Below, piece by piece: positions 1 to 8,709 of a DNA stretch of 64,000 nt; positions within the stretch are counted from its first letter, which is position 1; each line of letters starts with the position of its first letter. The notes beneath the pieces were generated by a model. That model searched no databases, was not told the origin of the DNA, and saw only the letters and a list, made by a program, of their open reading frames with translations. Position numbers and translations under genes: made by a program. This stretch comes from Streptomyces umbrinus (GTDB taxonomy: Bacteria > Actinomycetota > Actinomycetes > Streptomycetales > Streptomycetaceae). The stretch spans positions 6,510,001 to 6,574,000 of the forward strand of contig NZ_JAUSZI010000002.1 in the NCBI RefSeq assembly GCF_030817415.1, written 5' to 3'.

Positions 1-183
1 GCCGGGCCCGAGTGCGCCCCGGCCGGGAACACCGCGTCGCGGACCGCTCCGCCCGGGTCCTCCGGGACCGCCGGACCCGCCGGGCCCGAACCCGCCCGGC
101 CTCGGACCACCGGCCCGCGCACCATCACCCCGACCGTCCCCGTCCTGGGCCGACCCCTCGGGCTGCATGTCCGGCTGGCTCAC
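1..183 (-). CDS. N-terminus of an unidentified Gly/Pro-rich protein (partial)
   Basis: A minus-strand frame opens with GTG at 183 and stays open to the window edge, giving 61 residues beginning MSQPDMQPEGSAQDGDG and becoming a disordered Gly/Pro/Arg-rich stretch. A good ribosome-binding site, AGGGAG, lies about six bases before the GTG, which is why this start is preferred over the internal ATG. Codons end mostly in G or C. No domain is visible, so the function is unknown; low-complexity N-termini like this often precede a kinase or membrane domain in Streptomyces, but that is only a guess. It is divergent from ybaB. Confidence 0.55.
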   Translation of the reverse strand, partial: MSQPDMQPEGSAQDGDGRGDGARAGGPRPGGFGPGGSGGPGGPGRSGPRRGVPGRGALGPG

Positions 184-508
184 CCGACGCTCCCTAATCG
201 TGACGTTGCGTGACGGTAGCGTGGCGCAAGGTTCACGAGATGCTGCTGCGCCGCACCCTTACTACCTCCCAATGGGTGGCGATGGACCCGGTTTCGGGGG
301 TTTTCCGCTCGGACGTGGGCGTTGATCAGGTATAGGCCAATCCGCCGTCTCACTCGAAAGAGTGCTGGGGCGACGGCTCGGCAGACCACGTAGGCTCGTG
401 CCAAGGCGGGAAACCCCCGCCGGACAGCCGTACACAAGCGGTACGGACGGTCGTACTCGCGGCTGTCCGGGAAGCCGTACCCAAGCCGTACGAAACCAGG
501 AGCTGATC

Positions 509-850
509 GTGATTCCCGGTGGTGGCCAGCCCAATATGCAGCAGCTGCTCCAGCAGGCCCAGAAGATGCAGCAGGACCTCGCGACCGCGCAGGAGGAGCT
601 GGCGCGGACAGAGGTCGAAGGACAGGCGGGCGGCGGCCTGGTGAAGGCGACGGTGACGGGTTCCGGCGAGCTGCGTGGCCTGGTCATCGACCCCAAGGCC
701 GTGGACCCCGAGGACACCGAGACCCTCGCGGACCTGATCGTCGCGGCGGTCCAGGCGGCGAACGAGAACGCCCAGACCCTCCAGCAGCAGAAGCTCGGCC
801 CGCTGGCCCAGGGCCTGGGCGGCGGCGGCATCCCCGGCCTGCCGTTCTAA
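509..850 (+). CDS. YbaB/EbfC family nucleoid-associated protein
   Basis: A 113-residue protein of the YbaB/EbfC family, small DNA-binding dimers often encoded between dnaX and recR. The start is the GTG at 509, preceded by AGGAG at 498-502; upstream codons in the same frame look non-coding. The sequence has the family layout: a Gln-rich amphipathic helix ([15 protein letters not shown]), a central beta sheet with the [11 protein letters not shown] and LVIDP motifs, a second helix, and a Gly-rich tail ending GIPGLPF. It lies 145 bases upstream of recR on the same strand, the arrangement usual for this pair. The link to recombination repair is family knowledge, not visible here. Confidence 0.93.
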   Translation: MIPGGGQPNMQQLLQQAQKMQQDLATAQEELARTEVEGQAGGGLVKATVTGSGELRGLVIDPKAVDPEDTETLADLIVAAVQAANENAQTLQQQKLGPLAQGLGGGGIPGLPF

Positions 851-889
851 GTCAACCCGGCGGTCCCTTCTAAGACGGCCGACCGCCAA

Positions 890-933
890 CTACCGTACGT
901 ACCAAGAGGGCAAGCACGACTACGGTACGTACC
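890..933. repeat. Two near-identical GTACGTACC elements in the ybaB-recR gap
   Basis: CTACCGTACGTACC at 890-903 recurs as CTACGGTACGTACC at 920-933, exactly 30 bases later with one mismatch. Each copy contains the self-complementary core GGTACGTACC or a near match. They lie in the 145-base gap between ybaB and recR. They could be a duplicated operator or simple sequence drift; no regulator is implied by the sequence. Confidence 0.45.
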
Positions 934-995
934 GAGCGAGCAGCGGACGAGCGGTAGAACGAGCAGCGCAACGAGCAGGAACAGGAAGGCAATCC

Positions 996-1595
996 GTGTA
1001 CGAAGGCGTGGTCCAGGACCTCATCGACGAACTGGGGCGGCTCCCCGGCGTCGGTCCCAAGAGCGCGCAGCGGATCGCCTTCCACATCCTCCAGGCCGAG
1101 CCGACGGACGTACGCCGTCTCGCTCAGTGCCTGATGGAGGTCAAGGCGAAGGTCCGCTTCTGCGCCACCTGCGGGAACGTGGCGCAGGAAGAGCTGTGCA
1201 ACATCTGCCGCGACCCGCGCCGCGACCTCACGGTCATCTGTGTGGTAGAGGAGCCCAAGGACGTCGTCGCGATCGAGCGGACGCGTGAGTTCCGGGGCAA
1301 GTACCACGTCCTGGGCGGCGCGATCAGCCCGATCGAGGGCGTGGGCCCCGACGACCTGCGGATAAGGGAACTGCTCGCGCGCCTGGCGGACGGCACGGTC
1401 ACGGAGCTCATCCTGGCCACGGACCCGAACCTGGAGGGCGAGGCCACGGCCACGTATCTCGCCCGCATGATCAAGCCCATGGGCCTCAGGGTCACCCGCC
1501 TCGCCAGCGGGCTGCCGGTGGGCGGTGACCTCGAGTACGCGGACGAGGTCACTCTGGGACGCGCCTTCGAGGGAAGGCGGCTGCTGGATGTCTGA
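996..1595 (+). CDS. recR: Recombination mediator protein RecR
   Basis: A 199-residue RecR of normal family length. RecR works with RecF/RecO to load RecA on gapped DNA. Visible domains: helix-hairpin-helix around residues 12-30 ([15 protein letters not shown]), a four-Cys zinc finger at C56, C59, C68 and C71, a Toprim domain from about 78 to 175 containing the VVEEPKD and [10 protein letters not shown] motifs, and a C-terminal Walker-B-like tail. The GTG start at 996 has AGGAAGG just upstream. The stop codon overlaps an ATG in another frame (see the small frame at 1588). Confidence 0.97.
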   Translation: MYEGVVQDLIDELGRLPGVGPKSAQRIAFHILQAEPTDVRRLAQCLMEVKAKVRFCATCGNVAQEELCNICRDPRRDLTVICVVEEPKDVVAIERTREFRGKYHVLGGAISPIEGVGPDDLRIRELLARLADGTVTELILATDPNLEGEATATYLARMIKPMGLRVTRLASGLPVGGDLEYADEVTLGRAFEGRRLLDV

Positions 1596-1707
1596 ACGAG
1601 TAGTTGATGCACGAGACGCACGAGATGCACGAGACGCGCGAGACGAAGCTCTTCTCGACGCCTTCTCGACGTCCCTGTCGAAGTCCTTGAGGAAGGCCGG
1701 CTTCTAG
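1588..1707 (+). CDS. Possible 39-aa linker frame with DAR repeats between recR and the DUF5063 gene
   Basis: An ATG at 1588 inside the recR stop region (GATGTCTGA) opens a 39-codon frame whose TAG sits directly before the ATG of the DUF5063 gene at 1708. It reads [20 protein letters not shown] and then a short amphipathic segment; the DNA behind the repeats is a 9-base unit, ACGAGACGC-like. Perfect abutment at both ends would allow translational coupling. It may equally be an untranslated product of tandem duplication (see findings). No domain is visible. Confidence 0.25.
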   Translation: MSERVVDARDARDARDARDEALLDAFSTSLSKSLRKAGF

Positions 1708-2367
1708 ATGTCTGACGCCACGCTGCACGCGACGGGGCAGGACCCCGACAACTTCGCGGTCCAGATCGCGGACCAGGTGGAGAGCTTCCTCGTAGCGGTC
1801 ACAGAGGTCGCCAAGGGCGACGAGCCGGACTCGGCGGTCCCCTTCCTCCTCCTGGAGGTCTCCCAGCTCCTGCTGGCCGGCGGCCGCCTGGGCGCGCACG
1901 AGGACATCGTCCCGGACGAGCGCTACGAGCCCGACCTGGGCCCCGAGCCGGACGTCGACGAACTCCGCGAGCGCCTCGCGTTGATGCTCGACCCGGTCGA
2001 CGTCTACTCCGAGGTCTTCGACCCGTACGAGCCCCGCAAGCCCCCCGTCCCGGCCCGTATCTCGGACGACCTGGCCGACGTCATGGCGGACCTCCGTCAC
2101 GGCATGGCCCACTACAAGGCGGGCCGCACCACCGAGGCCATGTGGTGGTGGCAGTTCTCGTACTTCTCCAACTGGGGTTCCACCGCCTCGGCCACGCTGC
2201 GCGCCCTCCAGTCCCTGGTCGCCCACGTCCGCCTCAACCAGCCCCTGGAGGAACTGGACGGCCTCGACACCGACCAGGACCTCAGCGAGGACGCTCTCGC
2301 GGAGGCCGCCGGCAAGGTGATGGCGGAGGAGATCGCGGGCCCGCTGGGCCTGCGCGAGGTCAAGTAG
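1708..2367 (+). CDS. DUF5063 domain-containing protein
   Basis: A 219-residue soluble, acidic, helical protein that I recognise as the DUF5063 family normally placed right after recR in Streptomyces. Features include a conserved N-terminal segment (DNFAVQIADQVESFL), a central DPYEPRKPP segment, and an aromatic motif MWWWQFSYFSNWG near residue 145. No catalytic signature is evident and the function is unknown. It starts at ATG 1708 directly after the TAG of the preceding small frame and has no obvious ribosome-binding site of its own beyond GAGGAAGG at 1688-1695, so coupling to recR is likely. Confidence 0.85.
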   Translation: MSDATLHATGQDPDNFAVQIADQVESFLVAVTEVAKGDEPDSAVPFLLLEVSQLLLAGGRLGAHEDIVPDERYEPDLGPEPDVDELRERLALMLDPVDVYSEVFDPYEPRKPPVPARISDDLADVMADLRHGMAHYKAGRTTEAMWWWQFSYFSNWGSTASATLRALQSLVAHVRLNQPLEELDGLDTDQDLSEDALAEAAGKVMAEEIAGPLGLREVK

Positions 2368-2411
2368 CCCCGGCCGTACGGGCGAGTCGTCGCGGCCCTC
2401 GCACAGCGCAC

Positions 2412-2828
2412 TCACGCGCAGCGGAGGCCGAGCGTCGCGTGCAGCCGGTCCGGGTCCACGTACGGCGTGGTGGGCGTCGGCTCGCTGTACCACTGCAACG
2501 GCCACGTGTTGCCGTCCAGCGCCGGAATCCCGATGTACGTGACCGTGCGGCACCCGGCCCCTCCGAACCGCTGCACCCCCAACGGCCACGTGTGTGTCCT
2601 CGCGGCTCCGGGTGCGAGCAGGAAGTACATCCACCGGAACCCGACCGCCTCGCAGACGACGGGCCCCGCGTCGCCGTCCGTCGCCTCGACGAGGTCCGAG
2701 GCGATCTGCTCCCCGCGTACGCCCTGGACCCGGATCGTGTCGAAGTGGATGCCGGACAGGCGGAGTTGGTGACCGGCGAGGGGGACCCACTCGGGGCGGT
2801 AGTGGGGGATTGCGTTCGTCATGGTCAC
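2412..2828 (-). CDS. Hypothetical protein, Streptomyces orphan
   Basis: A 138-residue minus-strand frame with normal GC codon bias, starting at GTG 2828 or ATG 2822 (MTNAIPHYRPEWVPLAG). It has several Trp and Tyr residues and no membrane segment or signal peptide. I do not recognise a domain. It is divergent from the XRE regulator across 78 bases, so the two could share regulation. It lies at the edge of a patch of accessory genes inserted after the conserved recR-DUF5063 pair. Confidence 0.6.
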   Translation of the reverse strand: MTMTNAIPHYRPEWVPLAGHQLRLSGIHFDTIRVQGVRGEQIASDLVEATDGDAGPVVCEAVGFRWMYFLLAPGAARTHTWPLGVQRFGGAGCRTVTYIGIPALDGNTWPLQWYSEPTPTTPYVDPDRLHATLGLRCA

Positions 2829-2906
2829 ACGATGACGGTCGCACAGCTACGCTCGGTAGTGACCGAGGGGATACACGCCGGGGTGTATCGGTCGGAGGTG
2901 GCCGCA

Positions 2907-3720
2907 GTGTCAGTCCAGTACAACTCCTCCACGCCGTCGCCGCTCAACTGGCGCTACAGCGGCAACCAGTTGAAACGCTGGCGCACCAAGGCGAACGTGA
3001 CCCGAGAAGAGCTGGCCGCCGCCGCCAACTACTCCCCGGACACCATCAAGTCGATGGAACAGGGCGTACGCAATGCCGACGCCGCGCGTCCTGGACGCGG
3101 CGGACGAGTTGTGTCATGCGGAGGGGTTGCTGAGTGCCGCCAAGGACTATGTGAAGCGGGAGCCGTTTCCGGCACGGGCGCAGGACTTCATGCTGTACGA
3201 GCGGGAAGCGGTCAGCATCTGGTCGTACGAAACACTGCTGGTACCCGGCCTGTTGCAGACGAAGGCCTATGCGACGGGGCTGATCGGCAACTTCAGCCCG
3301 CCGCTGGACGAGGAGACGGTCGAGGAGCGAGTCGCGGCGAGGATGGAGCGCCAGGAACTTCTCACCCGCAAGCCGCCGGTGGCATGCAGTTATGTGCTGC
3401 ACGAGGCGGTGCTGCGTGGCTGTCAGGTGGACCGGGAACAACTGCTCCACCTCTTGGAGCTGGGGAAGCGCAACAACGTCACGATCCAGGTGCTCCCGTT
3501 CGGCCTGGCGATCCCTGCTGCGCTCGGCGGCCCCATGGTGATGCTGGAGACGCACGACCACGAGCGCTTCGCGTACTCGACAGGCCAGTCGGTGAGCCAG
3601 TTCACGTCCGACCCAGGGGTGGTCAGCGCGCACATCGAGCGGCTTAGCATGATCCGCACCGTGGCTCTCGGCCCTGCTGAGTCGGCCGGTTTCATCGAGC
3701 GGATGGTGGAGGCGCTATGA
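2907..3720 (+). pseudogene. XRE-family regulator (DUF5753 type), +1 frameshift near base 3073
   Basis: The first frame starts at GTG 2907 behind GGAGGT and encodes the helix-turn-helix (NQLKRWRTKANVTREELA, then NYSPDTIKSMEQGVR). The rest of the family protein, from MPTPRVLDAADELC through the ligand-like C-terminal domain with SIWSYETLLVPGLLQT, lies one frame over and ends at 3720. The sequence around 3070-3076 reads CGCAATGCCG where the continuous family sequence would need CGCATGCCG, so a single extra A explains the break. The full product would be about 270 residues. These regulators pair with a DUF397 protein, which follows here with an ATGA overlap. Either a recent loss of function or a base-call error. 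Confidence 0.85.
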
Positions 3721-3905
3721 GCGAGCAGCTGACGTGGTTCAAGTCCAGCCACAGCGACGCCGAGGGTGACAACTGCGTGTCAGTCGCCCTCACCCCCACC
3801 ACCACCCACATACGTGACACCAAACTGGCTGCCGACAGCCCCGAGTTGAACGTACGGGCCCCCGCCTGGTCCGCCTTCATCTCCGCAGTTCAGCCCGGAG
3901 CTTGA
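3717..3905 (+). CDS. DUF397 domain protein, partner of the XRE regulator
   Basis: A 62-residue protein covering the whole DUF397 domain: LTWFKSSHS at the start, the central GDNCVSVA with its conserved Cys, then HIRDTKL and a C-terminal WSAFI. It starts at ATG 3717 overlapping the TGA of the XRE gene by four bases, so the two are translationally coupled. XRE-DUF397 pairs are highly expanded in Streptomyces; in some characterised pairs the small protein counteracts the regulator. That role is family knowledge and cannot be shown here. Confidence 0.88.
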   Translation: MSEQLTWFKSSHSDAEGDNCVSVALTPTTTHIRDTKLAADSPELNVRAPAWSAFISAVQPGA

Positions 3906-4192
3906 GCCCCGGGACCCGAGCTCTTCCCATGGGTTCTGGGTTTGGTTTTTGATGGCGGGAACTACCCAACCAACCAAGTCTGAACGTGAGTTGAGCGCGC
4001 GTAACTCGTAAGGGTGACGATCCGTGATCGGCTTGCTTCAGAACGTGAAGTCACTCTAGGTTCGCGGCAAATAGATCGGCCCCGGTCGGTGCGCCAACAC
4101 CGGCTCCGAGGCCTAGACCTACGCATCGAATCGAGAGTTCGACCGTGGCTTACGCCCAGCCTAGCCCCGCCCTGCCGCGCCCCACCCACCCC

Positions 4193-5278
4193 ATGGCCAA
4201 AACGGGTTACGGAAAACGCGCTGTGGGTGACGAACCCCCGCACGCGGACACGGACTTCGCGCATCTGTGCCCCCGGGACGCCGAGTTCGCCGTCTTCATC
4301 GACCACCTCGACGACGGCCACGCCATGGGGCACAAGGTGATCGCGGCCGAGCACCCCCGATACGGCCAGCAGGCGAGCCGTACGTCCCTCAGGAGCCTCA
4401 CCGAGGCCGGCCACCTGCGCTGGATCAAGGAACACATCACCGTCGAGGACAACTCGATGCGGTGGGTGACGCGGACGTACTGGTCGCGTACGCCCAGGTC
4501 CGTGGAGTGGTGGACGGAGTTCGCGAGAGAGCGCCACGGCAGGGACGTAACGCAGAACCACCAGCCGGGCCTGGCCCGCACCGAGGCTTCCGCTCCGGCC
4601 CCGCAGCCGGTCTCGGAAGCCGAGAAGCCCGAGCGGGCAGAGCTGGCAGAGCAGGCCGAACAGCCCGACTCCGCTCCCGAGCCCAGCGCCGCTTACCGCG
4701 CACTCGCCGGGCTCCGCGCCGCAGACCCCCGTATGCCCCTCTCGGAAGCGGAGTGCCGGGCCCTTGAACCACTTGCCGCCGAGTGGCTGTCACGAGGCGC
4801 CACCCCGGCCGACATGATCCGCGCATTGACCGACGGGCTGCCGCCCGCCGTCGCGAACCCGGGCGGATTCGTCCGCACCCGATTGGAGAACAAGATGCCC
4901 CCGCAGAAGAACGACACCGCCGAGACCGGCCCCGGCCGTCCCCTCCGCGCGAAGGTGACCCGCGTGATCATGGCGTGCGCCACCTGTGACGCCGACGAGC
5001 GCACGGCGAAGATCGTCCGGGGTGTGTGCGAGGACTGCCTCGCGGAGGAGGCGGAGCTGGGGATGACACAGGAGGACGTCAAGAAGGGCTTCGAGGAGAT
5101 CGCCCACATGGGCACCGCGACCGCCCGTCTCCTGAAGCTGAAGCTGGAGCGGCGCACGGGCGGACCCGTACCCGACACGTTCCGCCCTGTGCCCATCGAG
5201 GACCGAGTCCACTACCACTACCGCGACAACCGGGACCGCATCGCGAACGGCCTCCCGCCGAGGCGCTGGAAGCCGTGA
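4193..5278 (+). CDS. Hypothetical protein with N-terminal winged-helix-like region
   Basis: A 361-residue frame with good codon bias. I prefer ATG 4193 (MAKTGYGKRAVGDE); an upstream GTG at 4145 is possible. Residues about 30-105 resemble the MarR-like winged-helix region of Streptomyces proteins that read out DGHAMGHKVIA, SLRSLTEAGHLRW and a beta-wing with MRWVTRTYW. A disordered Ala/Glu/Pro stretch follows (about 130-185), then a helical region around LSEAECRALEPLAAEWL. Near residue 260 there is a CATCDADE...CEDCL four-Cys cluster that could bind zinc. Function unknown; a DNA-binding role is inferred from the N-terminal region only. Confidence 0.7.
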   Translation: MAKTGYGKRAVGDEPPHADTDFAHLCPRDAEFAVFIDHLDDGHAMGHKVIAAEHPRYGQQASRTSLRSLTEAGHLRWIKEHITVEDNSMRWVTRTYWSRTPRSVEWWTEFARERHGRDVTQNHQPGLARTEASAPAPQPVSEAEKPERAELAEQAEQPDSAPEPSAAYRALAGLRAADPRMPLSEAECRALEPLAAEWLSRGATPADMIRALTDGLPPAVANPGGFVRTRLENKMPPQKNDTAETGPGRPLRAKVTRVIMACATCDADERTAKIVRGVCEDCLAEEAELGMTQEDVKKGFEEIAHMGTATARLLKLKLERRTGGPVPDTFRPVPIEDRVHYHYRDNRDRIANGLPPRRWKP

Positions 5279-5384
5279 TGCGCGCTCGTCCGTGCCAAGC
5301 GCGTTGGACCTTGATCTGGACCGTCCGCCGAACGGGATCGGGTGTATGAGACTGCGGGAAGTGTCGAGGAGGGGGAGGCCCCAG

Positions 5385-5933
5385 ATGTCTGTCGGCGACT
5401 TCGAGGAACTTGCTCGTCTGGCGCCCGAGACGGTGTGGCTGGAGTTCGTCGCAGGGAGGCTGGCGGTCAAGGGCGGCCCGGACGGCAGCCGCAGCGAGAT
5501 CCTCGCTTGGCTACAACGGGCCTTTGCAGAAGCTGACTCGGGCTTATGGCTCTACACATTTCGAGGCCTGCGCGTGGAGGCCGACGGAGTGGGCCGGTTC
5601 CGCACGGACGGTGCGCTCGCCCCGGACAGGCACTTCGCGGGACACGGCGAATGGTCGGACCCAGAGGGCGTGCTCATGGCCCTTGAGGTCACCGCTGACG
5701 ACGTGGACACCGACCAGTACAACCGGGTCGAGAAGCCCGACGGCTACGCGGCCGCAGACATCCCCGTATATCTCCTCATCGACCGCGACGACTGCTCGGT
5801 CACCGTCTTCACGGATCCGGAGGACGGCCGCTACCGCCGTCAGGTGAAGGAGCCCTTCGGGGCATCCGTCAAGATCCCGACACCTGTCGGCCTCACCCTG
5901 GAAACCGAGGAGCTCAAGGAGTTCGTGGACTGA
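5385..5933 (+). CDS. Uma2 family (DUF820) restriction-endonuclease-fold protein
   Basis: A 182-residue protein of the Uma2/DUF820 family, a PD-(D/E)XK nuclease-fold group widespread in Streptomyces and cyanobacteria. I start it at ATG 5385, behind a GGGGGAGG site, because the family begins MSVxDFEEL. The core residues are present: D75 in RTDGALAP, E101 in MALEV, and K117 in VEKPDGY, plus the IPVYLLIDRD strand that precedes the C-terminal half. Function in cells is not established; nuclease activity is predicted from the fold. It stands alone, with no toxin, methylase or transposase beside it. Confidence 0.88.
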   Translation: MSVGDFEELARLAPETVWLEFVAGRLAVKGGPDGSRSEILAWLQRAFAEADSGLWLYTFRGLRVEADGVGRFRTDGALAPDRHFAGHGEWSDPEGVLMALEVTADDVDTDQYNRVEKPDGYAAADIPVYLLIDRDDCSVTVFTDPEDGRYRRQVKEPFGASVKIPTPVGLTLETEELKEFVD

Positions 5934-5952
5934 GGCATCCGAACGCCACAGG

Positions 5953-6684
5953 TCACAACCCCCACAGCCCCTTCCCCAGAGTCGTGAGCCCGCCCACCAA
6001 CGCCAGCAGCAGCACCAGCAGGCGGGCCTGTTTCTCCGGCACTCGTCCCGCGAGCCACCTGCCGATGGACCCTCCGACGACCATCCCCGCCACGACCAAC
6101 CCCCACACAGGCGTGCTGAGTTGCGGCACCCCGTTCGCGGCGATGGAGAACGCGTTCACCACCACGCCGTAGAACAGCGCGTTGGGCACGAACTCCCGTA
6201 CGGTCCAGCCCGCGTTGAGGGCGTACAGGGATATCGGCGGGCCGCCGACGCCCGCGGCCGAGTTCATGAAGCCGCCGACCGCGCCCGCGGCCACCGCGCC
6301 GCCGCTTCCGCGCAGGGACGGTAGCCGGGCGCCCCGCATCACGAGGAGGACGGCGGTCGTCACCAGGGCGCCCATGCAGGCGAGCAGGACGGGTTCGGGG
6401 AGCCGGCGGGCCAGCCAGGTGCCCAGGGGGACCGTGCAGGCCGCCGCGGCGCACAGCGGCACCATCGCGCGCAGCCGGACCTCGCGCAGGCCGCCCGCGA
6501 GGCCGACCACGCAGATGACGCCGGCGACGCAGTTGGCGAGGACGACGCCCTGCGCCGGGCCGAGCAGCAGCACCAGCGCGGGCACGGCGACGAGCGCGAA
6601 GCCCATGCCGGTGAGCCACTGCACACAGGAACCGAGCAGCACGATGCCGCTCAGCAGCAAGCCGGCCTCCCAGCCACCTGCCAT
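5953..6684 (-). CDS. Sulfite exporter TauE/SafE family permease
   Basis: A 243-residue integral membrane protein with seven or eight hydrophobic segments and the family motif GFMNSAAGVGGPPISLYAL in the middle. Members export sulfite, sulfoacetate or related organic anions across the cytoplasmic membrane; the substrate here is unknown. The start at ATG 6684 is chosen for the GGGGAGGG site just upstream and the first hydrophobic helix soon after. It is convergent with the Uma2 gene and divergent from the secreted NTF2-like gene. No sulfur-metabolism genes are adjacent. Confidence 0.88.
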   Translation of the reverse strand: MAGGWEAGLLLSGIVLLGSCVQWLTGMGFALVAVPALVLLLGPAQGVVLANCVAGVICVVGLAGGLREVRLRAMVPLCAAAACTVPLGTWLARRLPEPVLLACMGALVTTAVLLVMRGARLPSLRGSGGAVAAGAVGGFMNSAAGVGGPPISLYALNAGWTVREFVPNALFYGVVVNAFSIAANGVPQLSTPVWGLVVAGMVVGGSIGRWLAGRVPEKQARLLVLLLALVGGLTTLGKGLWGL

Positions 6685-6836
6685 GGTCAGCCCTCCCCGT
6701 GACCTGGTGCTTTTGCTGTTTTGTACGAACGTTGGACGTGCGCTGCATCTGCGCTGCACGGGGCTTAACCGGTGTGAAGCGAAGGTTGGATCACTCCCCC
6801 AGGGGAGCAAGTCCACCCCACCACACAGGAGTTGTG

Positions 6837-7361
6837 ATGCAGCGTCACATACGGACCCGCGCAGCGATCGTCACCGTCGCCCTCGTGGCCGCCGGAGCCG
6901 TCACCGTCGGTGTCAGCCAGGCCGCGCCGGAGCAGCGGTCGAAGCCCTCCGCGACCAAGCACGCGAAGAAGGCTTCCAAGGCGGAGATCGCCGCGCTGTT
7001 CGACGGCTGGAACAAGGCCCTGCAGACCGGGGACTCGAAGAAGGTCGCCGCCCACTACGCCTCGGACGCCGTACTCCTGCCCACCGCCTCGCCCAAGATC
7101 CGTACGAACCACGCCGAGATCGTCGACTACTTCGACCACTTCCTGCTGAACAAGCCCAAGGGTACGAAGATCAAGTCCGTGATCAACGTCCTGGACAGCA
7201 ACTCGGCGATCGACGCGGGGCTGTACGTCTTCAACCTGACCGACCCCAAGACCGGCGAGAAGAAGAACGTCGAGGCCCGCTACACGTACGAGTACGAGAA
7301 GCGCGGCGGCAAGTGGCTGATCGTCAACCACCACTCCTCGGTGCTGCCCGCCGCAGGCTGA
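6837..7361 (+). CDS. Secreted SgcJ/EcaC-like (NTF2-fold, DUF4440-type) protein
   Basis: A 174-residue protein with a Sec-type signal peptide (RTRAAIVTVALVAAGAVTVGVSQAA) followed by a Lys-rich linker and an NTF2-like domain: AEIAALFDGWNKALQTGD, then VAAHYASDAVLLPTASP, and a final KWLIVNHHSSVLP strand. This fold occurs in CaMKII-association-like and polyketide-related proteins; the ligand or reaction is unknown. Start ATG 6837 has AGGAG upstream. Its 3' end overlaps the convergent histidine kinase gene by 38 bases, an unusual tail-to-tail overlap for this genome. Confidence 0.8.
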   Translation: MQRHIRTRAAIVTVALVAAGAVTVGVSQAAPEQRSKPSATKHAKKASKAEIAALFDGWNKALQTGDSKKVAAHYASDAVLLPTASPKIRTNHAEIVDYFDHFLLNKPKGTKIKSVINVLDSNSAIDAGLYVFNLTDPKTGEKKNVEARYTYEYEKRGGKWLIVNHHSSVLPAAG

Positions 7362-8709
7362 ACCGGACGCACAGCCCCCCACCAGGGGCGTCCCGCAGCG
7401 CCACCGCACCGCCGTCATCGGTGACCAGTTGCTTGACGATGGCCAGGCCGAGCCCCGAGCCGGCCCGGCCCGTCAGGCCCTGGCCGCGCCAGAAGCGGTC
7501 GAAGGCGCGGGACTTCTCCGCGTCGGACATGCCGGGCCCCTGGTCCAGCACCGACATCACGACCTCGTCGGGGTGGGACGACACCGACACCTCCACGGTG
7601 ATCGTCCCGCCGTCCGGTGAGACCTCCAGAGCATTCGACAGGACGTTGTCCAGTACCTGGTCCAGATGACCGGGACTGGCCAGCACAAGCGGCCGGCCGC
7701 CGGCAACTCCCCCCAGAGCGATGGTGACTCCGCGCTCGTCGGCGGCCGGTCTCCACACCGAGAAGCGCTCCTCGATCACGTCGACCAGCGACAGCGGTTC
7801 GGCCGCGGACACCTTCGCCTCCGCGCGCGCGAGCACCAGCAGACCGTTCACCAGGCGGCTCATCCGGACCACCTCGGAGGTGGCCTGCTCCACGTCCTCC
7901 CGTACGAACTCGTCGTCGGTGCCGTCCGCGATGTTGTCCAGGGAGAGGCGCAGTGCCGTCAGCGGCGTACGCAACTGGTGGGAGGCGTCGGCGACGAAGA
8001 TCCGCTGGGCGGCGACCAGGCTGTCGAGGCGTTCGCCGGCCGAGTTGAGCGTGCGGGCCAGCTGCTGGGTCTCGTGCGGGCCCTCCACCGGCGAGCGTGC
8101 CGTCAGGTCGCCGTCGCTGAAACGGGTCGCCATGTCGTTGAGCTGGCGGAGCGGGCGGGTGAGGCGGCGGGCCACGAACGCGCCGATGAAGGCGGCCACG
8201 GCCAGCACGCTGACCGCGAGTACGGCCCGGAAGCCCCAGATGCTCCACAGCCGGCTGCTCAGGTCGGAGGTCGCGTACTTGATGCGTACCGCGCCGACGA
8301 TCCGGTCCTTGTCCTCCGCCGACCCGGCGGGCACGGTCACCACCAGGTGCCGCCCCCAGACGAAGGAGGAACCCCAGTCGACCGTCGTCCTACGTTCCTT
8401 CAGCGCTTGCGTGATCGCCTGGTCGTCCGCGGGGAGGGGGAGCGAGGCCACCGCCGTGCCGCTGGAGTCGGTCACCTGGACGGTGCCGGGGGTGTCGTTG
8501 GAGTAGGCCTCGGCCATCCGCGCGAGTGCCTGCCGCGAGGACGCGTCCCCCTCGCCCAGCAGCAGCGCCATGGTGGTGGCCTCGCGTTCCACCGACTCCT
8601 CGGTGTCCCCCCGCAGCTGCGAGGTCAGCGTGAAGGCCACCGGCACGGTGAAGGCGGCCAGCGCGACCGCCACCAGGAGTACGTAACTGACGATCAGCTG
8701 CCGGATCAT
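7324..8709 (-). CDS. Sensor histidine kinase
   Basis: A 461-residue two-component sensor. Membrane segments lie at about 5-28 and 160-180 with an extracytoplasmic sensor domain between them, then HAMP (about 180-232), HisKA with phospho-accepting H244 in ASHQLRTPL, and an ATPase domain with N-box around SNALEVSPDGG, DQGPGMSD and GSGLGLAIVKQ. It shares an ATGA overlap with the response regulator upstream (stop and start at 8706-8709), so the two form one operon, regulator first. The signal sensed is not evident. Its 3' end runs 38 bases into the convergent secreted NTF2-like gene, a possible functional neighbour. Confidence 0.95.
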   Translation of the reverse strand: MIRQLIVSYVLLVAVALAAFTVPVAFTLTSQLRGDTEESVEREATTMALLLGEGDASSRQALARMAEAYSNDTPGTVQVTDSSGTAVASLPLPADDQAITQALKERRTTVDWGSSFVWGRHLVVTVPAGSAEDKDRIVGAVRIKYATSDLSSRLWSIWGFRAVLAVSVLAVAAFIGAFVARRLTRPLRQLNDMATRFSDGDLTARSPVEGPHETQQLARTLNSAGERLDSLVAAQRIFVADASHQLRTPLTALRLSLDNIADGTDDEFVREDVEQATSEVVRMSRLVNGLLVLARAEAKVSAAEPLSLVDVIEERFSVWRPAADERGVTIALGGVAGGRPLVLASPGHLDQVLDNVLSNALEVSPDGGTITVEVSVSSHPDEVVMSVLDQGPGMSDAEKSRAFDRFWRGQGLTGRAGSGLGLAIVKQLVTDDGGAVALRDAPGGGLCVRFSLRRAAPRSGG

